From Psychroflexus torquis ATCC 700755 (lineage in GTDB: Bacteria; Bacteroidota; Bacteroidia; Flavobacteriales; Flavobacteriaceae): a stretch of 64,000 nt of DNA. Shown piece by piece: positions 42,764 through 53,677 of this stretch. The translations under genes were made by a program, and so were the position numbers. The DNA is taken from positions 3,286,001-3,350,000 of the forward strand of contig NC_018721.1 of the NCBI RefSeq assembly GCF_000153485.2, in the 5' to 3' direction. Each line of letters starts with the position of its first letter. Positions within the stretch are counted from its first letter, which is position 1. The notes under the pieces were generated by a model. It was not told where the DNA came from. It did no database searches and worked only from the letters and a program-made list of their open reading frames with translations.

Positions 42764-43857
42764 GTGCGAAGAGATATATGATTTCAGGAGGAGGAACGGG
42801 TGGACATATCTATCCGGCTATCGCTATTGCAGAAGAATTAAAATTTAGATTTCCAGATGCCGAGTTTTTATTTGTTGGAGCTAAAGAAAAAATGGAAATG
42901 ACTAAAGTTCCTGAAGCAGGTTTCAAAATTGAGGGACTTTGGATATCGGGGATTCAGCGGAAACTGAGTCTTGGTAACCTTTTGTTTCCTTTAAAGTTGA
43001 TTAATTCTATGTTGAAATCTAGAGCTTTGATAAAAGCATTTAAGCCAAATGTCGTGATAGGAACTGGAGGATTTGCTAGTGGGCCACTACTAAAAACGGC
43101 TTCACTATTAAAAATTCCAACCCTTATTCAAGAGCAAAATGCGTATGCTGGAGTAACCAATAAATGGTTAGCTAGTCAAGCTGATTCTATTTGTGTAGCT
43201 TACGAAAGCATGGATCGTTTTTTCCCTAAACAAAAACTTATTTTTTCAGGAAATCCAGTTCGAAAGGATTTGCTGGATATCACAAACAAGAAGGACTTGG
43301 GACTACAGCACTTTCAACTTGATCCCTCAAAAAAGACACTTCTAGTGATAGGAGGGAGTTTAGGTTCTCAAAGAATCAATGAGTTGATATCGAATCGATT
43401 GGAGCTATTTAAAGCGGAAGATCTTCAAGTGATCTGGCAATGTGGTAAGATCTATTTTGATCGATACACCTCTCTAAATTCCAACACTGTAAAAGTTGAA
43501 AAATTTATCTCTAAAATGGACTTGGCCTATGCTTCTGCAGATATCATTATTTCAAGAGCTGGTGCAGGTGCCGTGAGTGAATTGAGTCTAGCAGGAAAGC
43601 CAGTGATCTTTATTCCTTCGCCAAATGTAGCTGAAGACCATCAAACTAAAAATGCGAAATCTATAGAAGATAAAGAGGCGGCGATAATGCTAAAAGAAAG
43701 TGATTTGGAAAAGCATTTTGAATCTGTATTTAAAGATTTAATCTCTAGTGAACAGCTTCAAGATAAGCTATCTCAAAATATTTTGAAATTAGCAAAACCC
43801 AATGCGACAAAGACTATTGTAGACCAAATTGAACGCATAGAAAATAAAAGTAAATGA
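42760..43857 (+). CDS. murG: UDP-GlcNAc transferase MurG
   Basis: Adds GlcNAc to lipid I to form lipid II at the inner face of the membrane. It has 365 residues with the N-terminal glycine loop [20 protein letters not shown] (residues 8-27), [16 protein letters not shown] near 100 and [13 protein letters not shown] near 128. GNPVRKDL is near 165, [13 protein letters not shown] near 196, and the nucleotide-binding [20 protein letters not shown] near 265. Overlaps its neighbours by 4 bases at each end. Confidence 0.97.
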   Translation: MSAKRYMISGGGTGGHIYPAIAIAEELKFRFPDAEFLFVGAKEKMEMTKVPEAGFKIEGLWISGIQRKLSLGNLLFPLKLINSMLKSRALIKAFKPNVVIGTGGFASGPLLKTASLLKIPTLIQEQNAYAGVTNKWLASQADSICVAYESMDRFFPKQKLIFSGNPVRKDLLDITNKKDLGLQHFQLDPSKKTLLVIGGSLGSQRINELISNRLELFKAEDLQVIWQCGKIYFDRYTSLNSNTVKVEKFISKMDLAYASADIIISRAGAGAVSELSLAGKPVIFIPSPNVAEDHQTKNAKSIEDKEAAIMLKESDLEKHFESVFKDLISSEQLQDKLSQNILKLAKPNATKTIVDQIERIENKSK

Positions 43858-45200
43858 AGTCAATACAACACTATACACACATTTTTTTTATCGGTATCGG
43901 AGGTATCGGGATGAGTGCATTGGCTAGATATTTCAACCAAAAGGAATTGCAGGTATTAGGTTACGATAAGACCAAAACTGAACTCACTCAAACTCTTAAA
44001 GAAGAAGGTATTGAAGTATATTATCAGCAAGATATCGAAGAGAACGTATTGAAAACACTTCCTCAGGAGTCGACTTTAGTGGTGTTTACACCTGCCATTT
44101 CTTCAAATTCCGTTCTGTTTAATTATTTCAAAGCCAATGGTTTTGACATGTATAAGCGAGCTTTTATTCTAGGTGAAATCACCAAAAATTTACCAACTCT
44201 CGCCGTTGCTGGAACTCATGGTAAAACAACAACTTCAGCTATATTAGCTCATATTTTAAAAGCTAACCAGATCAAGTTAACCGCATTTTGCGGAGGCATT
44301 CTCAAAAATTATAAGACCAATTATATAGGAGATGGAGAAGAGGTAGTCGTTATAGAAGCAGATGAATTTGACAGGTCTTTCCTTCAATTACATCCTTCTG
44401 CAGCTGTGATCACTTCTATGGATGCAGATCATTTAGATATTTATGGAACAAGTGAAAGTTTGACTTTAGCATTTCAAGAATTTTCAAATTTGGTCCCTAA
44501 AGGTCATCTCTATGCAAACTCGACTCTAGATCTCCAGGCTCAATCTATAGCTGTAAATCATTCTGCCGACTATAGCATCCAACATATCAACATTGAAAAC
44601 GGTAGTTATAGGTTTGATTTTAAGTCTAAGGATATCACCCTTAAGGATATTCAGTTTTCACTTCCAGGTCATCATAACCTCTTCAATGCAGCAGCAGCTT
44701 TGTGTTTAGCTATCGATTTCAAACCTAGCTATGCAGATCGGTTTGCCAAAGCCTTGGCTAGTTTTGAAGGCGTACAAAGACGTTTTAATTATGTATACAA
44801 ATCAGATTTTCTAATAGTGATCGATGATTATGCTCATCATCCTAAAGAAATTGATGCTGTGCATCAAGCTATTTCAGAAATGCATCCTGAAAAGAAATCT
44901 GTGGTCATTTTTCAGCCTCACCTTTTTTCTAGAACTAAAGATTTTGCAGATGAGTTTGCGAAAAGCCTAGCTCAATTTGATGAGGTAAATCTTTTAGATA
45001 TTTATCCAGCAAGAGAAGAACCTATTGAAGGTATTACTTCTAAATATTTATTGGAGTTGATCGATCATCCTAAAAAACAACTTATTTTAAAAAATGATAT
45101 ACAGAATAGAATTAAAAATGCCAGCGAAGAAGTTATAGTTTTGCTAGGGGCAGGAGACATAGGGGTAGAAGCATCAAAAATTTCAAAACTATTAAAATGA
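43854..45200 (+). CDS. murC: UDP-MurNAc-L-alanine ligase
   Basis: Adds L-alanine to UDP-MurNAc, the first peptide step. It has 448 residues: N-terminal [16 protein letters not shown] near residue 11, ATP loop [15 protein letters not shown] near 117, [14 protein letters not shown] near 172, [12 protein letters not shown] near 190, [10 protein letters not shown] near 323, and [15 protein letters not shown] near 352. Partner genes are ordered as in other Bacteroidetes; murF is not in this cluster. Overlaps ftsQ by 4 bases. Confidence 0.97.
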   Translation: MKSIQHYTHIFFIGIGGIGMSALARYFNQKELQVLGYDKTKTELTQTLKEEGIEVYYQQDIEENVLKTLPQESTLVVFTPAISSNSVLFNYFKANGFDMYKRAFILGEITKNLPTLAVAGTHGKTTTSAILAHILKANQIKLTAFCGGILKNYKTNYIGDGEEVVVIEADEFDRSFLQLHPSAAVITSMDADHLDIYGTSESLTLAFQEFSNLVPKGHLYANSTLDLQAQSIAVNHSADYSIQHINIENGSYRFDFKSKDITLKDIQFSLPGHHNLFNAAAALCLAIDFKPSYADRFAKALASFEGVQRRFNYVYKSDFLIVIDDYAHHPKEIDAVHQAISEMHPEKKSVVIFQPHLFSRTKDFADEFAKSLAQFDEVNLLDIYPAREEPIEGITSKYLLELIDHPKKQLILKNDIQNRIKNASEEVIVLLGAGDIGVEASKISKLLK

Positions 45201-45916
45201 AAATAGTCAACTTACATACTATGAGATTGATTTTGATAGTAGGGGTCCTCTTCTTTTTGGTTGGTTTTGCCAATCATCGTCAAAAATCAAAACCGGTAAA
45301 ATCACTACAGGTAGAATTTATGGATGCCTCCAAACTGTTTATTACTGAAGTAGAAATAGAGCAGATCTTAAAGGATATGATAACTGCCAATGGAGATTCG
45401 TTGATGGATGAAAAAAGGCTTGCGATTTTTGAAAGCGCCTTGGATGCTAATGAAATGATTAAATCATCTGAAGCTTACTACAGTTTGGATGGAAAACTTT
45501 GTGCGAAGATCTTTCAGAGAGAACCTATTGCGAGGATTAAAGACAAAGATTTTTATTATTTGGACTCAGAAGGACACGCTATGCCTTTGTCTAAAAACTA
45601 TTCCTCTAGAGTCCCTATGGTCTATGGTATTCAGCCAAAAGATTTAAAAGAAGTTTATCCACTTTTAATGAAAATTCAGGGTGATGATTTTTTTAAAAAA
45701 CATATTATTGCAATCCAAAAAAAATCTAAAAATCACTACGTATTAAACGTTAGAGATAGAGAATTTCTTGTCAATTTTGGTCAGATTTCTTACCTTGATA
45801 AAAAGTTGACAAACTATAAAGTTTTTTATTTAAAAGCTTTGGAGTACAATAAATTAGACGACTATAAACGCATAGATTTGCAATTTGGTAACCAAGTGGT
45901 ATGTACAATAAAGTAA
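45197..45916 (+). CDS. ftsQ: FtsQ-like cell division protein
   Basis: A 239-residue bitopic membrane protein. It has a short N-terminus, a membrane helix near residues 9-24 (MRLILIVGVLFFLVGFANH), then a periplasmic part. The start of that part (VEFMDASKLFITEVEIEQIL) is a POTRA-like segment, followed by the beta-strand domain with REPIARIKDKDFYYLDSEGH near 110. It links FtsL/FtsB and the septal synthase to the divisome. Assignment rests on topology, the FtsQ pattern and position between murC and ftsA. Confidence 0.92.
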   Translation: MKIVNLHTMRLILIVGVLFFLVGFANHRQKSKPVKSLQVEFMDASKLFITEVEIEQILKDMITANGDSLMDEKRLAIFESALDANEMIKSSEAYYSLDGKLCAKIFQREPIARIKDKDFYYLDSEGHAMPLSKNYSSRVPMVYGIQPKDLKEVYPLLMKIQGDDFFKKHIIAIQKKSKNHYVLNVRDREFLVNFGQISYLDKKLTNYKVFYLKALEYNKLDDYKRIDLQFGNQVVCTIK

Positions 45917-45928
45917 TAATCTACACAG

Positions 45929-47311
45929 ATGGAAGAAGATAACATTGCAGTAGGCTTAGACATTGGAACTACAAAGATTGTAGCAATGATTGGTCGCAAA
46001 AACGAATATGGTAAAGTAGAGATTCTAGGCATTGGGAGAACTAAAAGTTTGGGGGTGCATCGCGGAGTTGTCAATAATATTACTCAAACTATACAGTCCG
46101 TCCAGCAGGCGATTCAACAAGCTGAAGCCAATTCTGGAATTGAAGTCCAAGGGGTCACTGTGGGTATTGCCGGGCAGCATATTAGAAGTTTACAGCATAG
46201 CGATTACATCACTAGAAATGATGTAGAAGAAGTGATAGAAGATGAAGATATCGACAATTTGTGTAGTCAAGTCCACAAACTTGTGATGCTTCCTGGAGAA
46301 GAGATTATTCATGTGCTACCCCAAGAATATAAAGTTGATGGGCAGTCTGAAATTATGGAGCCCCGCGGAATGTCCGGAGGTCGTCTAGAAGCGAACTTTC
46401 ACGTGGTAGTTGGTCAAATTTCATCAATAAGGAATATTGGTCGTTGTGTAAAAAATTCAGGTTTGGAGCTCAACGGTATGACTTTGGAGCCTTTGGCATC
46501 AGCCAATTCAGTCTTAAGTCAAGAAGAAAAAGAAGCTGGAGTAGCTCTTATAGATATAGGTGGTGGAACAACAGATCTGGCCATTTTTAAAGATGGGATC
46601 ATAAGGCATACTGCTGTTATTCCTCTTGGAGGTAATGCCATTACAGAAGATATAAAAGAAGGCTGTTCTATTATTGAAAAACAAGCTGAACTGCTAAAAG
46701 TGAAATTTGGATCTGCTTGGCCTGGAGAAAATAAAGAAAATGAAATTGTTTCGATTCCTGGCTTGAGAGGAAGAGATCCTAAAGAAATTTCGTTGAAGAA
46801 TTTGTCTAAAGTAATTCACTACAGAGCTGTAGAAATTATCGACCAAGTTTATCTTGAAATAAAGAATTACGGTCACGAGGAACAAAAGAAAAAGTTAATC
46901 GCAGGTATAGTAATCACAGGTGGAGGCGCTCAATTGAAACACCTAAAGCAGTTAGTAGAATATGTTACAGGGATGGATACCAGGGTAGGTTTTCCTAATG
47001 AATACCTGGCTGGTGAAACGGATAAAGAAATTGCGAGTCCACTTTATGCTACAGCAGTAGGTCTAGTCATGGATGGGCTAGAACGTAAGGTGTTTGAAAA
47101 AGAAGAGCGAGAATTAGCGGAAGAAGAACACCTAGGAGTCAATGCAGAACAACCTGAAGAGACTGCTGCGGACCATAACTCAGAGGGTAAAGAGAATTCT
47201 CATGAAGAGCCATCCATTCCAGAACAACCTAAACAACCAGCACGACCAAGTAGAAATGTAGTTGAGAAATGGTTTGATAAATTAAAAGAATTTTTAGACA
47301 ACGCAGAGTAG
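45929..47311 (+). CDS. ftsA: cell division protein FtsA
   Basis: An actin-like ATPase that tethers FtsZ to the membrane. It has 460 residues with the phosphate 1 motif VGLDIGTTKIVAMIGRKN near residue 8, the 1C subdomain, phosphate 2 ALIDIGGGTTDLAIFKDG near 206, and the adenosine motif VITGGGAQLKHL near 328. An acidic, Pro-rich linker of ~60 residues leads to a C-terminal amphipathic helix (VVEKWFDKLKEFLD) that would bind the membrane. Lies directly before ftsZ. Confidence 0.97.
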   Translation: MEEDNIAVGLDIGTTKIVAMIGRKNEYGKVEILGIGRTKSLGVHRGVVNNITQTIQSVQQAIQQAEANSGIEVQGVTVGIAGQHIRSLQHSDYITRNDVEEVIEDEDIDNLCSQVHKLVMLPGEEIIHVLPQEYKVDGQSEIMEPRGMSGGRLEANFHVVVGQISSIRNIGRCVKNSGLELNGMTLEPLASANSVLSQEEKEAGVALIDIGGGTTDLAIFKDGIIRHTAVIPLGGNAITEDIKEGCSIIEKQAELLKVKFGSAWPGENKENEIVSIPGLRGRDPKEISLKNLSKVIHYRAVEIIDQVYLEIKNYGHEEQKKKLIAGIVITGGGAQLKHLKQLVEYVTGMDTRVGFPNEYLAGETDKEIASPLYATAVGLVMDGLERKVFEKEERELAEEEHLGVNAEQPEETAADHNSEGKENSHEEPSIPEQPKQPARPSRNVVEKWFDKLKEFLDNAE

Positions 47312-47335
47312 TATACCAACCAAAATAAATTAATT

Positions 47336-49222
47336 ATGAGTAAACCAGAATTCGAAAATATTTCATTCGATCTCCCCAAGAACCAGTCCAATGTGATCAA
47401 AGTGATTGGAGTAGGTGGTGGTGGCTCAAATGCCATCAACCATATGTTTAGTCAAGGTATTAAAGGCGTCGATTTTGTCGTTTGTAATACAGATTCTCAG
47501 GCCTTAGATAATAGCCCCGTTCCAACAAAAATACAGTTGGGTGTTAACTTAACCGAGGGACTTGGGGCAGGAGCAAACCCAGATATTGGTAAACAGGCTG
47601 CTGAAGAAAGCAGGGAAGATCTAAAAGGCTTATTGAGCTCAAATACCAAAATGGTATTTATCACGGCAGGAATGGGTGGTGGAACAGGCACTGGTGCTGC
47701 TCCAGTTATTGCTAGACTTGCAAAAGAAATGGATATTCTTACGGTTGGTATCGTTACTATTCCTTTTCAGTTTGAAGGTCGCACTCGAAATGAGCAGGCT
47801 CAACTTGGCGTTGAAGAATTAAGGAGCAATGTAGACTCTTTAATTGTTATCAATAATAATAAACTAAGAGAAGTCTACGGAAATTTAGGCTTTAAATCTG
47901 GGTTTTCAAAAGCAGACGAAGTTTTAGCCACAGCATCTCGAGGAATAGCGGAAGTTATTACTCATCACTATACGCAGAATATTGACTTGCGTGATGCTAA
48001 AACAGTTCTTAGTAACAGTGGAACAGCCATTATGGGATCTGCTGAAGCTTCTGGAGCAAATAGATCACAAATTGCCATAGAGAAAGCACTAGACTCCCCT
48101 TTATTAAACGATAATAAAATAAAAGGAGCGAAGAATGTCTTATTACTTATCGTTTCTGGAACAGATGAAATTACCTTGGATGAGATTGGAGAAATCAACG
48201 ATCATATACAAGCTGAGGCTGGGAATAGTGCCAACATCATCATGGGAGTAGGTGACGATCCAAGTTTAGAAGACGCCATCTCAGTCACTGTCATTGCCAC
48301 TGGGTTCGACACTGAGCAACAAGATGAAATTGTCAATACAGAAACCAAAAAAATCATTCATACGCTAGAAGACGATCAGCGAATAGAGCAAAATTTATCT
48401 ACTGGGAGGTTTAAAAAGAAACCACTAAACGCACCCCAATCTAGACCAACAGCAAATAGAAGCGAATCGAACATCAAAAAGTCCAAAGTAGCTCATGAAT
48501 TGAATTCTGAAGATAATAAAGAGGAGGTCGATGATAACAAAAACAAAGTAGATGTCAACAACTTAGACGTAGACTTTGAAATTGTTAATGCGAACGAAGA
48601 AGATTTGGAAATTTTGGAAGAGCCTAATTCTGAAGACGACAATACTTCAGAAGGAATGCTAAATTTTGACTTTTCTAATGATGAAGACGAAAGTCCTTCA
48701 GGCAGATCAGCTAAATCATCACGAGATATTGAAGTGAACGAAGCTGAAGAAGTTAAGTCCTATCACGAAAAAACAAATCGCGATATTAAGAAGTATGATC
48801 TTAGTGAATTCATGAAAGAGGAGGAGACTTATAAACCGTCTTCAAAACCTCAGAAAAGGAATGACGTTAAAAATGCAAACGAGTCTGATGAGATTAATTT
48901 TTCGAAGCGAACTGTAAGCCCATCAAGATCGTTTGAACCCAAGGGCGATAGCGATGAGGTGGATCCAATGAATACGTCTTTGTCTGAACTCGCTTCAAGA
49001 GCGGCAGAACGCAAAGCTAAAATGAAGCAGTTTAATTATAAATTTAGGAACACCAACAATATCGATGAGATAGAAAAGCAGCCAGCCTACAAACGTGCAG
49101 GTATCGAACTGGATAATAACCAATCTCAAGGAAAAGGTTTGTCAAGAACAAGTGTTGAAGGTAATAAAGACAATTTGAACTTTAGATCCAACAACTCTTT
49201 TCTTCACGATAATGTAGATTAA
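47336..49222 (+). CDS. ftsZ: cell division protein FtsZ with long acidic C-terminal extension
   Basis: The tubulin-like GTPase that forms the division ring. It has 628 residues. The GTPase core is in the first ~330: VIGVGGGGSNAINHM near 23, CNTDSQAL near 51, the tubulin signature GMGGGTGTGAAPVIA near 112, NEQAQLGVEEL near 150, and the T7 loop residues in NSGTAIMGSAEASG near 225. The remaining ~300 residues are a low-complexity acidic/polar tail, much longer than in E. coli but usual in flavobacteria. It ends the operon, with a strong terminator just downstream. Confidence 0.97.
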   Translation: MSKPEFENISFDLPKNQSNVIKVIGVGGGGSNAINHMFSQGIKGVDFVVCNTDSQALDNSPVPTKIQLGVNLTEGLGAGANPDIGKQAAEESREDLKGLLSSNTKMVFITAGMGGGTGTGAAPVIARLAKEMDILTVGIVTIPFQFEGRTRNEQAQLGVEELRSNVDSLIVINNNKLREVYGNLGFKSGFSKADEVLATASRGIAEVITHHYTQNIDLRDAKTVLSNSGTAIMGSAEASGANRSQIAIEKALDSPLLNDNKIKGAKNVLLLIVSGTDEITLDEIGEINDHIQAEAGNSANIIMGVGDDPSLEDAISVTVIATGFDTEQQDEIVNTETKKIIHTLEDDQRIEQNLSTGRFKKKPLNAPQSRPTANRSESNIKKSKVAHELNSEDNKEEVDDNKNKVDVNNLDVDFEIVNANEEDLEILEEPNSEDDNTSEGMLNFDFSNDEDESPSGRSAKSSRDIEVNEAEEVKSYHEKTNRDIKKYDLSEFMKEEETYKPSSKPQKRNDVKNANESDEINFSKRTVSPSRSFEPKGDSDEVDPMNTSLSELASRAAERKAKMKQFNYKFRNTNNIDEIEKQPAYKRAGIELDNNQSQGKGLSRTSVEGNKDNLNFRSNNSFLHDNVD

Positions 49223-49243
49223 AAGTAAAAATCTTACACTATT

Positions 49244-49280
49244 AAAAAGGCTAACATTTATGTTAGCCTTTTTTTTGCTT
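49244..49280 (+). terminator. intrinsic terminator after ftsZ
   Basis: Stem AAAAAGGCTAACA (49244-49256) pairs with TGTTAGCCTTTTT (49261-49273) and is followed by more T residues. It closes the dcw operon 22 bp after the ftsZ stop. Confidence 0.92.
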
Positions 49281-49338
49281 AAAAATTAACGTTTTTGCTT
49301 AAGTTAATATAGTGTTATTTTGCTAATTTGCGATTCTC

Positions 49339-49525
49339 ATATCAAATTAAACCTATAATGTCGCAATAAATTGTTTCTTTTTCGACTGCTTTTTATCAAA
49401 AATAATTACCGTAACTAAGGCTATGCTAATTATTTTTAATTTCAATCAATCAAAAAACCTGTGCTGAGCTACGTCGTAGTATAATTCAATTTATTTACAC
49501 GACATTATAAATTTAATTTGGTATT
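49339..49525. repeat. MITE-like element B with ~35-bp terminal inverted repeats
   Basis: The left end at 49339-49373 (ATATCAAATTAAACCTATAA...) is the imperfect reverse complement of the right end at 49487-49525 (...TATAAATTTAATTTGGTATT). The 187 bp between and including them have no ORF. They contain the 30-mer shared with 14743 and 60078. The element fills most of the 327 bp between ftsZ and the protease gene. Confidence 0.75.
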
Positions 49526-49549
49526 AATTAATTATTTAACAAAAAAAAC

Positions 49550-52500
49550 ATGAAATCAAATTACTTCAAGCTTTTGATGTTTAGTCTTACTATCTCTATA
49601 AGCTTAACGTCTTTTTCTCAAACGGAAGATCAGAAACAAAGAATTACTTCCAAATACAATACCTCTTTGCTCAATCAACTTTCAAGCGATTTTGGTGATG
49701 TGTTTACGTCTCAAAAACAATCGGTTTTAGACCAAGCTAAACGAAGAAATTTAGAGACTTCTCTTACGCTAAAAGATGGAAGCTATGCAGAACTCCAAAG
49801 ATTTGATGAAAAAGGAACTCCTATTTATTATCAGACTTATAATGTAGATGCTTCTCGTTCAACGAGAACAGATCATCTAAATATTGGCGGCTCAACTGGC
49901 TTTAACTTAGATGGTCAAGATATGACGGCTCATGTTTGGGACGGTGGTCATGCTAGAGTCACTCACCAAGAATACCAAACCTCTGGGAACACTAGAGTTA
50001 CGATAATGGATGTAGCTTCGGAAGGTTTAGATTTAAATTTTCATGCGGCCCATGTCACTGGGACTATCATGGCTTCTGGCGTGGTTCCAAATGCAAAAGG
50101 AATGGCTCCAAAGGGCAATGTTGAAGGGTATAAATGGAATAATGACCTAGCTGAAGCTACAGCCGCTGCTGCTCAGGGCATGTTGGTTTCAAACCATTCC
50201 TATGGATTTAGACCAAATACATTGCCAGACTATTATTTTGGGGGGTACATTGGGGAATCTAGAAATTGGGATGTAATTCATTATAATGCACCTTTTTATT
50301 TGATGGTTGTTGCTGCTGGAAACGATGGTACTAACTCATGGAATGGATCTCCATTGGATCCCAGTAATCCTAGCTACGATAAATTAACTGGACATTCTAC
50401 AGCGAAAAACAATTTGGTTGTTGCAAGTGCAAGAGACGCTAATGTCACTAATGATGGAGAATTGATTTCAGTATTTATAAGTTCTTTTAGTAGTCAAGGT
50501 CCTACAGATGACCTTAGAATAAAACCAGATATCACTGGTAATGGTCAAGGTGTTTTTTCGACTTATGAAACTGGAGATACAGCTTACGGTGAAATTTCAG
50601 GGACTTCTATGGCTTCTCCAAATGTTACGGGGAGTGCATTATTGCTTCAGCAACACTCAAATAATTTATATGGAAATTATTTGAGATCAGCTTCGCTTAA
50701 AGGACTTATACTTCACACAGCAGATGATGCTGGTTTGGATGGCCCTGATGCGGTATTTGGCTGGGGGCTAATGAATTCTAAAAGAGCTGCTGAAAGTTTG
50801 AGTCAAAAAGATAACGGTGTTATCATTAATGACTTGTCTTTATTACCTGGTCAAACGTATACCTTAGAAGTGGAAAGTAATGATGTTGATGCACTTTTGG
50901 CTTCCATATCATGGACAGATCCTGCTGGGGCAGCAACAACACAAGTTAATTCTGATGAAGCACGATTGGTGAATGATCTTGATATATCCTTAGAACAAAC
51001 AGGAACCGATTATCTTCCTTGGAGATTAACTGGTGTTAATACTAATGAAAAGGGGAATAATTCCAGAGATCCATTTGAAAGAGTAGACATCGAAAATGCC
51101 TCAGGTACTTATACGATTTCCGTAACTCATAAGGGGAGTCTTACCAATGGACAGCAGAATTTTACTTTAATTGTAACGGGTCTTTATGCAGAGCCAGTTG
51201 TTTGTGAAGCTGTTCCTCCATCTGGAATTACCGTAGTTGGAATAGATTCAGAATCTGCCTCTTTATTATGGGATAATGCTCCAGGCGGCGAGTTTGATTT
51301 CAGATATAGAGAAGAAGGAACCACAGATTGGATCGAAAGTAGTTTACAAACCAATGCCATTAATTTGGAGGGTCTTGCAGAATTAACTACGTATGAAGTT
51401 CAAATCCGTACTCAATGTTTAACTGAAAATACCACATCGGACTATTCCGAACCCATAACATTCACAACTGAAGAATTTGTTTTAGAGTATTGTAATTCTG
51501 CCGGCGAGAGAACGACCGACGAGCACATCGCCAGAGTAAGATTACATACTTTAGATAACGAATCTGGTGCTGGATTAGGGTATACAGATTTTACAAATCT
51601 TTCCACAGAACTAATTGTAGCAGAATCGTATACAATTACAGTTAATCCCAATTGGTCGGGAATAATCTATGACGAAGGAATTAATGTTTGGATAGATTTT
51701 AATCTGAATGGAGATTTTACTGATGATGGAGAATTAGTTTTATCAAGTGCGCCTTCAAAAAGTCCAGAGGTGAGTTCAACGTTCACAGTTCCTGAAGGTT
51801 CTGTAGAAGGAGAAAACTTAAGAATGCGAGTTTCTATGAAATATGATGGTTTACCATCACCTTGTGAATCTTTTGAATGGGGAGAGGTTGAAGATTACTC
51901 AGTAATTCTGTTATCTGATGAAACGTGTAATTTACTTGCACCTGAGGGTGAAGCAGAGCAAGATTTCTGCTCTGTTCCGTTATTAGACGGCTTAGAAGTG
52001 GATGCAGTAACTGTTGTCTGGTATACACAAGAAAGTAATGGAACTGCTCTAGCAGCAGACTACATAATTTCTAATGGAGAAACACTTTATGCTGCTAGCT
52101 TAGAAGGTGAATGTGAAAGCCAAGACCGTCTTTCCGTGACCGTTACCTTTAGTGATGAAGCGCCCGTTCCAACTCAAGCAGTTTTAGAAGATGTTGTTGC
52201 TCAATGTGAAGTAGTGGAGCTTTTCGCGCCAACTTCACAAGACAATTGCGATGCAGTTGAAATTGAAGGGACAACGACTGTAGAATTTCCTATTTTAGAA
52301 AGCACAACGGTGACATGGGAATTTGAAGATAGTTCTGGAAACATAAGTAATCAAACTCAAGATATCATTATTGATGATAATAAAAATCCAGAAATATTGT
52401 TGAATGAGAATATTGTTTTAGAATTGGATGAGGATGGTAATGCAACACTTAGCCTAGACGATGTAGATGGAGGTTCAATAGATAATTGTGGTATTGCAAC

Positions 52501-52912
52501 TCAGGAGTTAAGTCAAGTTGATTTCAACTGTGATGATTATGATCCTGAAAATGAAGTGGTAGAGGTTATATATACACTGATTGACACTAGTGGCAACGAA
52601 GTACAAGAAACGGTAAGTATTACATTGTTAGATCCTACCTCAGCTTGTACATTAAGTTCAAATGTATTTGAGACTCTTAAAGTAGCACTATACCCAAATC
52701 CTGCTCAACAGACATTGTTTCTTGAGCTTGGAAATACGCCATTAACCATTGATAAAGTGACTGTTTTTGATATTCAAGGAAAACTTCTTATATCTTTAAT
52801 ACCTAATGGTTTAAATACGGCGATAGATGTATCGTCCTTATCCTCAGGAAATTATTTCCTAAGGATGTCTTCAGGAAAAGACACGATGACCAAAAGATTT
52901 ATTAAGGAATAA
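49550..52912 (+). CDS. secreted S8 (subtilisin-like) peptidase with GEVED and T9SS sorting domains
   Basis: 1120 residues. Signal peptide (about 1-23, ending SLTSFS). The S8 catalytic triad is Asp131 in AHVWDGGHARVTH, His168 in FHAAHVTGTIMASG, and Ser in ISGTSMASPNVTGSAL near 352. A jelly-roll domain follows near 420-545. A fibronectin type III-like domain has ASLLWDNAPGGEFDFRYR near 565. A GEVED domain at about 645-785 ends in WGEVEDYSVIL. Ig/HYR-like segments follow to ~1030, then the type A T9SS tail (LYPNPAQQTL, VSSLSSGNYFLRM, TKRFIKE). It would be secreted and may sit on the cell surface as a protein-degrading enzyme; regulation is not evident. Confidence 0.93.
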   Translation: MKSNYFKLLMFSLTISISLTSFSQTEDQKQRITSKYNTSLLNQLSSDFGDVFTSQKQSVLDQAKRRNLETSLTLKDGSYAELQRFDEKGTPIYYQTYNVDASRSTRTDHLNIGGSTGFNLDGQDMTAHVWDGGHARVTHQEYQTSGNTRVTIMDVASEGLDLNFHAAHVTGTIMASGVVPNAKGMAPKGNVEGYKWNNDLAEATAAAAQGMLVSNHSYGFRPNTLPDYYFGGYIGESRNWDVIHYNAPFYLMVVAAGNDGTNSWNGSPLDPSNPSYDKLTGHSTAKNNLVVASARDANVTNDGELISVFISSFSSQGPTDDLRIKPDITGNGQGVFSTYETGDTAYGEISGTSMASPNVTGSALLLQQHSNNLYGNYLRSASLKGLILHTADDAGLDGPDAVFGWGLMNSKRAAESLSQKDNGVIINDLSLLPGQTYTLEVESNDVDALLASISWTDPAGAATTQVNSDEARLVNDLDISLEQTGTDYLPWRLTGVNTNEKGNNSRDPFERVDIENASGTYTISVTHKGSLTNGQQNFTLIVTGLYAEPVVCEAVPPSGITVVGIDSESASLLWDNAPGGEFDFRYREEGTTDWIESSLQTNAINLEGLAELTTYEVQIRTQCLTENTTSDYSEPITFTTEEFVLEYCNSAGERTTDEHIARVRLHTLDNESGAGLGYTDFTNLSTELIVAESYTITVNPNWSGIIYDEGINVWIDFNLNGDFTDDGELVLSSAPSKSPEVSSTFTVPEGSVEGENLRMRVSMKYDGLPSPCESFEWGEVEDYSVILLSDETCNLLAPEGEAEQDFCSVPLLDGLEVDAVTVVWYTQESNGTALAADYIISNGETLYAASLEGECESQDRLSVTVTFSDEAPVPTQAVLEDVVAQCEVVELFAPTSQDNCDAVEIEGTTTVEFPILESTTVTWEFEDSSGNISNQTQDIIIDDNKNPEILLNENIVLELDEDGNATLSLDDVDGGSIDNCGIATQELSQVDFNCDDYDPENEVVEVIYTLIDTSGNEVQETVSITLLDPTSACTLSSNVFETLKVALYPNPAQQTLFLELGNTPLTIDKVTVFDIQGKLLISLIPNGLNTAIDVSSLSSGNYFLRMSSGKDTMTKRFIKE

Positions 52913-52934
52913 AACTATATAATCTAATTAGTGA

Positions 52935-52970
52935 TAACCCCTGCATCTAATGATGTGGGGGTTTTTGTTT
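52935..52970 (+). terminator. intrinsic terminator after the S8 peptidase gene
   Basis: AACCCC-TGCAT-CTA-ATGATG-TGGGGGTT forms a GC-topped hairpin followed by TTTGTTTT, 22 bases after the stop. Confidence 0.8.
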
Positions 52971-53057
52971 TGTAGGAAATAAATCCAACTTCAATGGTTT
53001 AAACAAATTTGTTTTCAAAATATCGCAAATACTCAGTTTTTTTTAATCATGGGAATA

Positions 53058-53105
53058 AAATAATTCAATTTATTTATAAGACATTATAAATTTAGTTTGG
53101 TATTA
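53058..53105. repeat. half copy of the MITE-like repeat (element D)
   Basis: Bases 53061-53105 match the right end of element B (ATAATTCAATTTATTTA...GACATTATAAATTTAG.TTGGTATTA). The left end and the central 30-mer are missing, so this is a remnant between the protease and thioesterase genes. Confidence 0.6.
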
Positions 53106-53150
53106 AACTAAGTTTGTAAAAAACTTACCTTAGCATCATAACTCAAATAT

Positions 53151-53534
53151 ATGACCATTCAAGAGCGAATTGAAAATTCAAAGACTGTCATTTTTAAAGC
53201 TGTTTTTCCAAACACTACAAATCATTACGATACACTATTTGGAGGAACTGCCATGCAATCCATGGACGAGACCGCTTTTATAACAGCAACTAGGTTTAGT
53301 AGACAACGTATGGTGACTGTAAGTAGCGATAAAATTGATTTTAAAAAACCAATACCAGCTGGAACAATAATAGAATTAGTTGGACTTGTAACTTATGTTG
53401 GCAATACAAGCCTGAAAGTTAGGGTAGATATTTTTGTAGAAGAGATGTATACAGAATTTAGAGAAAAAGCTGTGACTGGAGAATTCACCTTCGTGGCTAT
53501 AGATGAAGACAAAAATCCTGTCAAAGTCATTTAG
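53151..53534 (+). CDS. acyl-CoA thioesterase, hotdog fold (YciA-like)
   Basis: 127 residues; hydrolyses acyl-CoA thioesters. It has the family motif FPNTTNHYDTLFGGTAMQSMDETAFITATR (given here as positions 19-48; key residues N, H, G-G and the catalytic Asp/Glu in MDE). It then has DFKKPIPAGTIIELVG near 63 and SLKVRVDIFVEE near 83. Single domain, forms hexamers in relatives. It stands alone between a terminator upstream and the TPP riboswitch downstream. Confidence 0.9.
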   Translation: MTIQERIENSKTVIFKAVFPNTTNHYDTLFGGTAMQSMDETAFITATRFSRQRMVTVSSDKIDFKKPIPAGTIIELVGLVTYVGNTSLKVRVDIFVEEMYTEFREKAVTGEFTFVAIDEDKNPVKVI

Positions 53535-53677
53535 AAGGTTTTTTTTGATTTTATTTTCGTTAAAAATTAACGCTTCCCACTACTCAGCTCAGGCTTTATC
53601 TTAAAATTAATGTAAAATCTAGAGATTTAGAATAGCTGAAGGGGATAAGTTAACTTACATTATTTACTTTTATATGA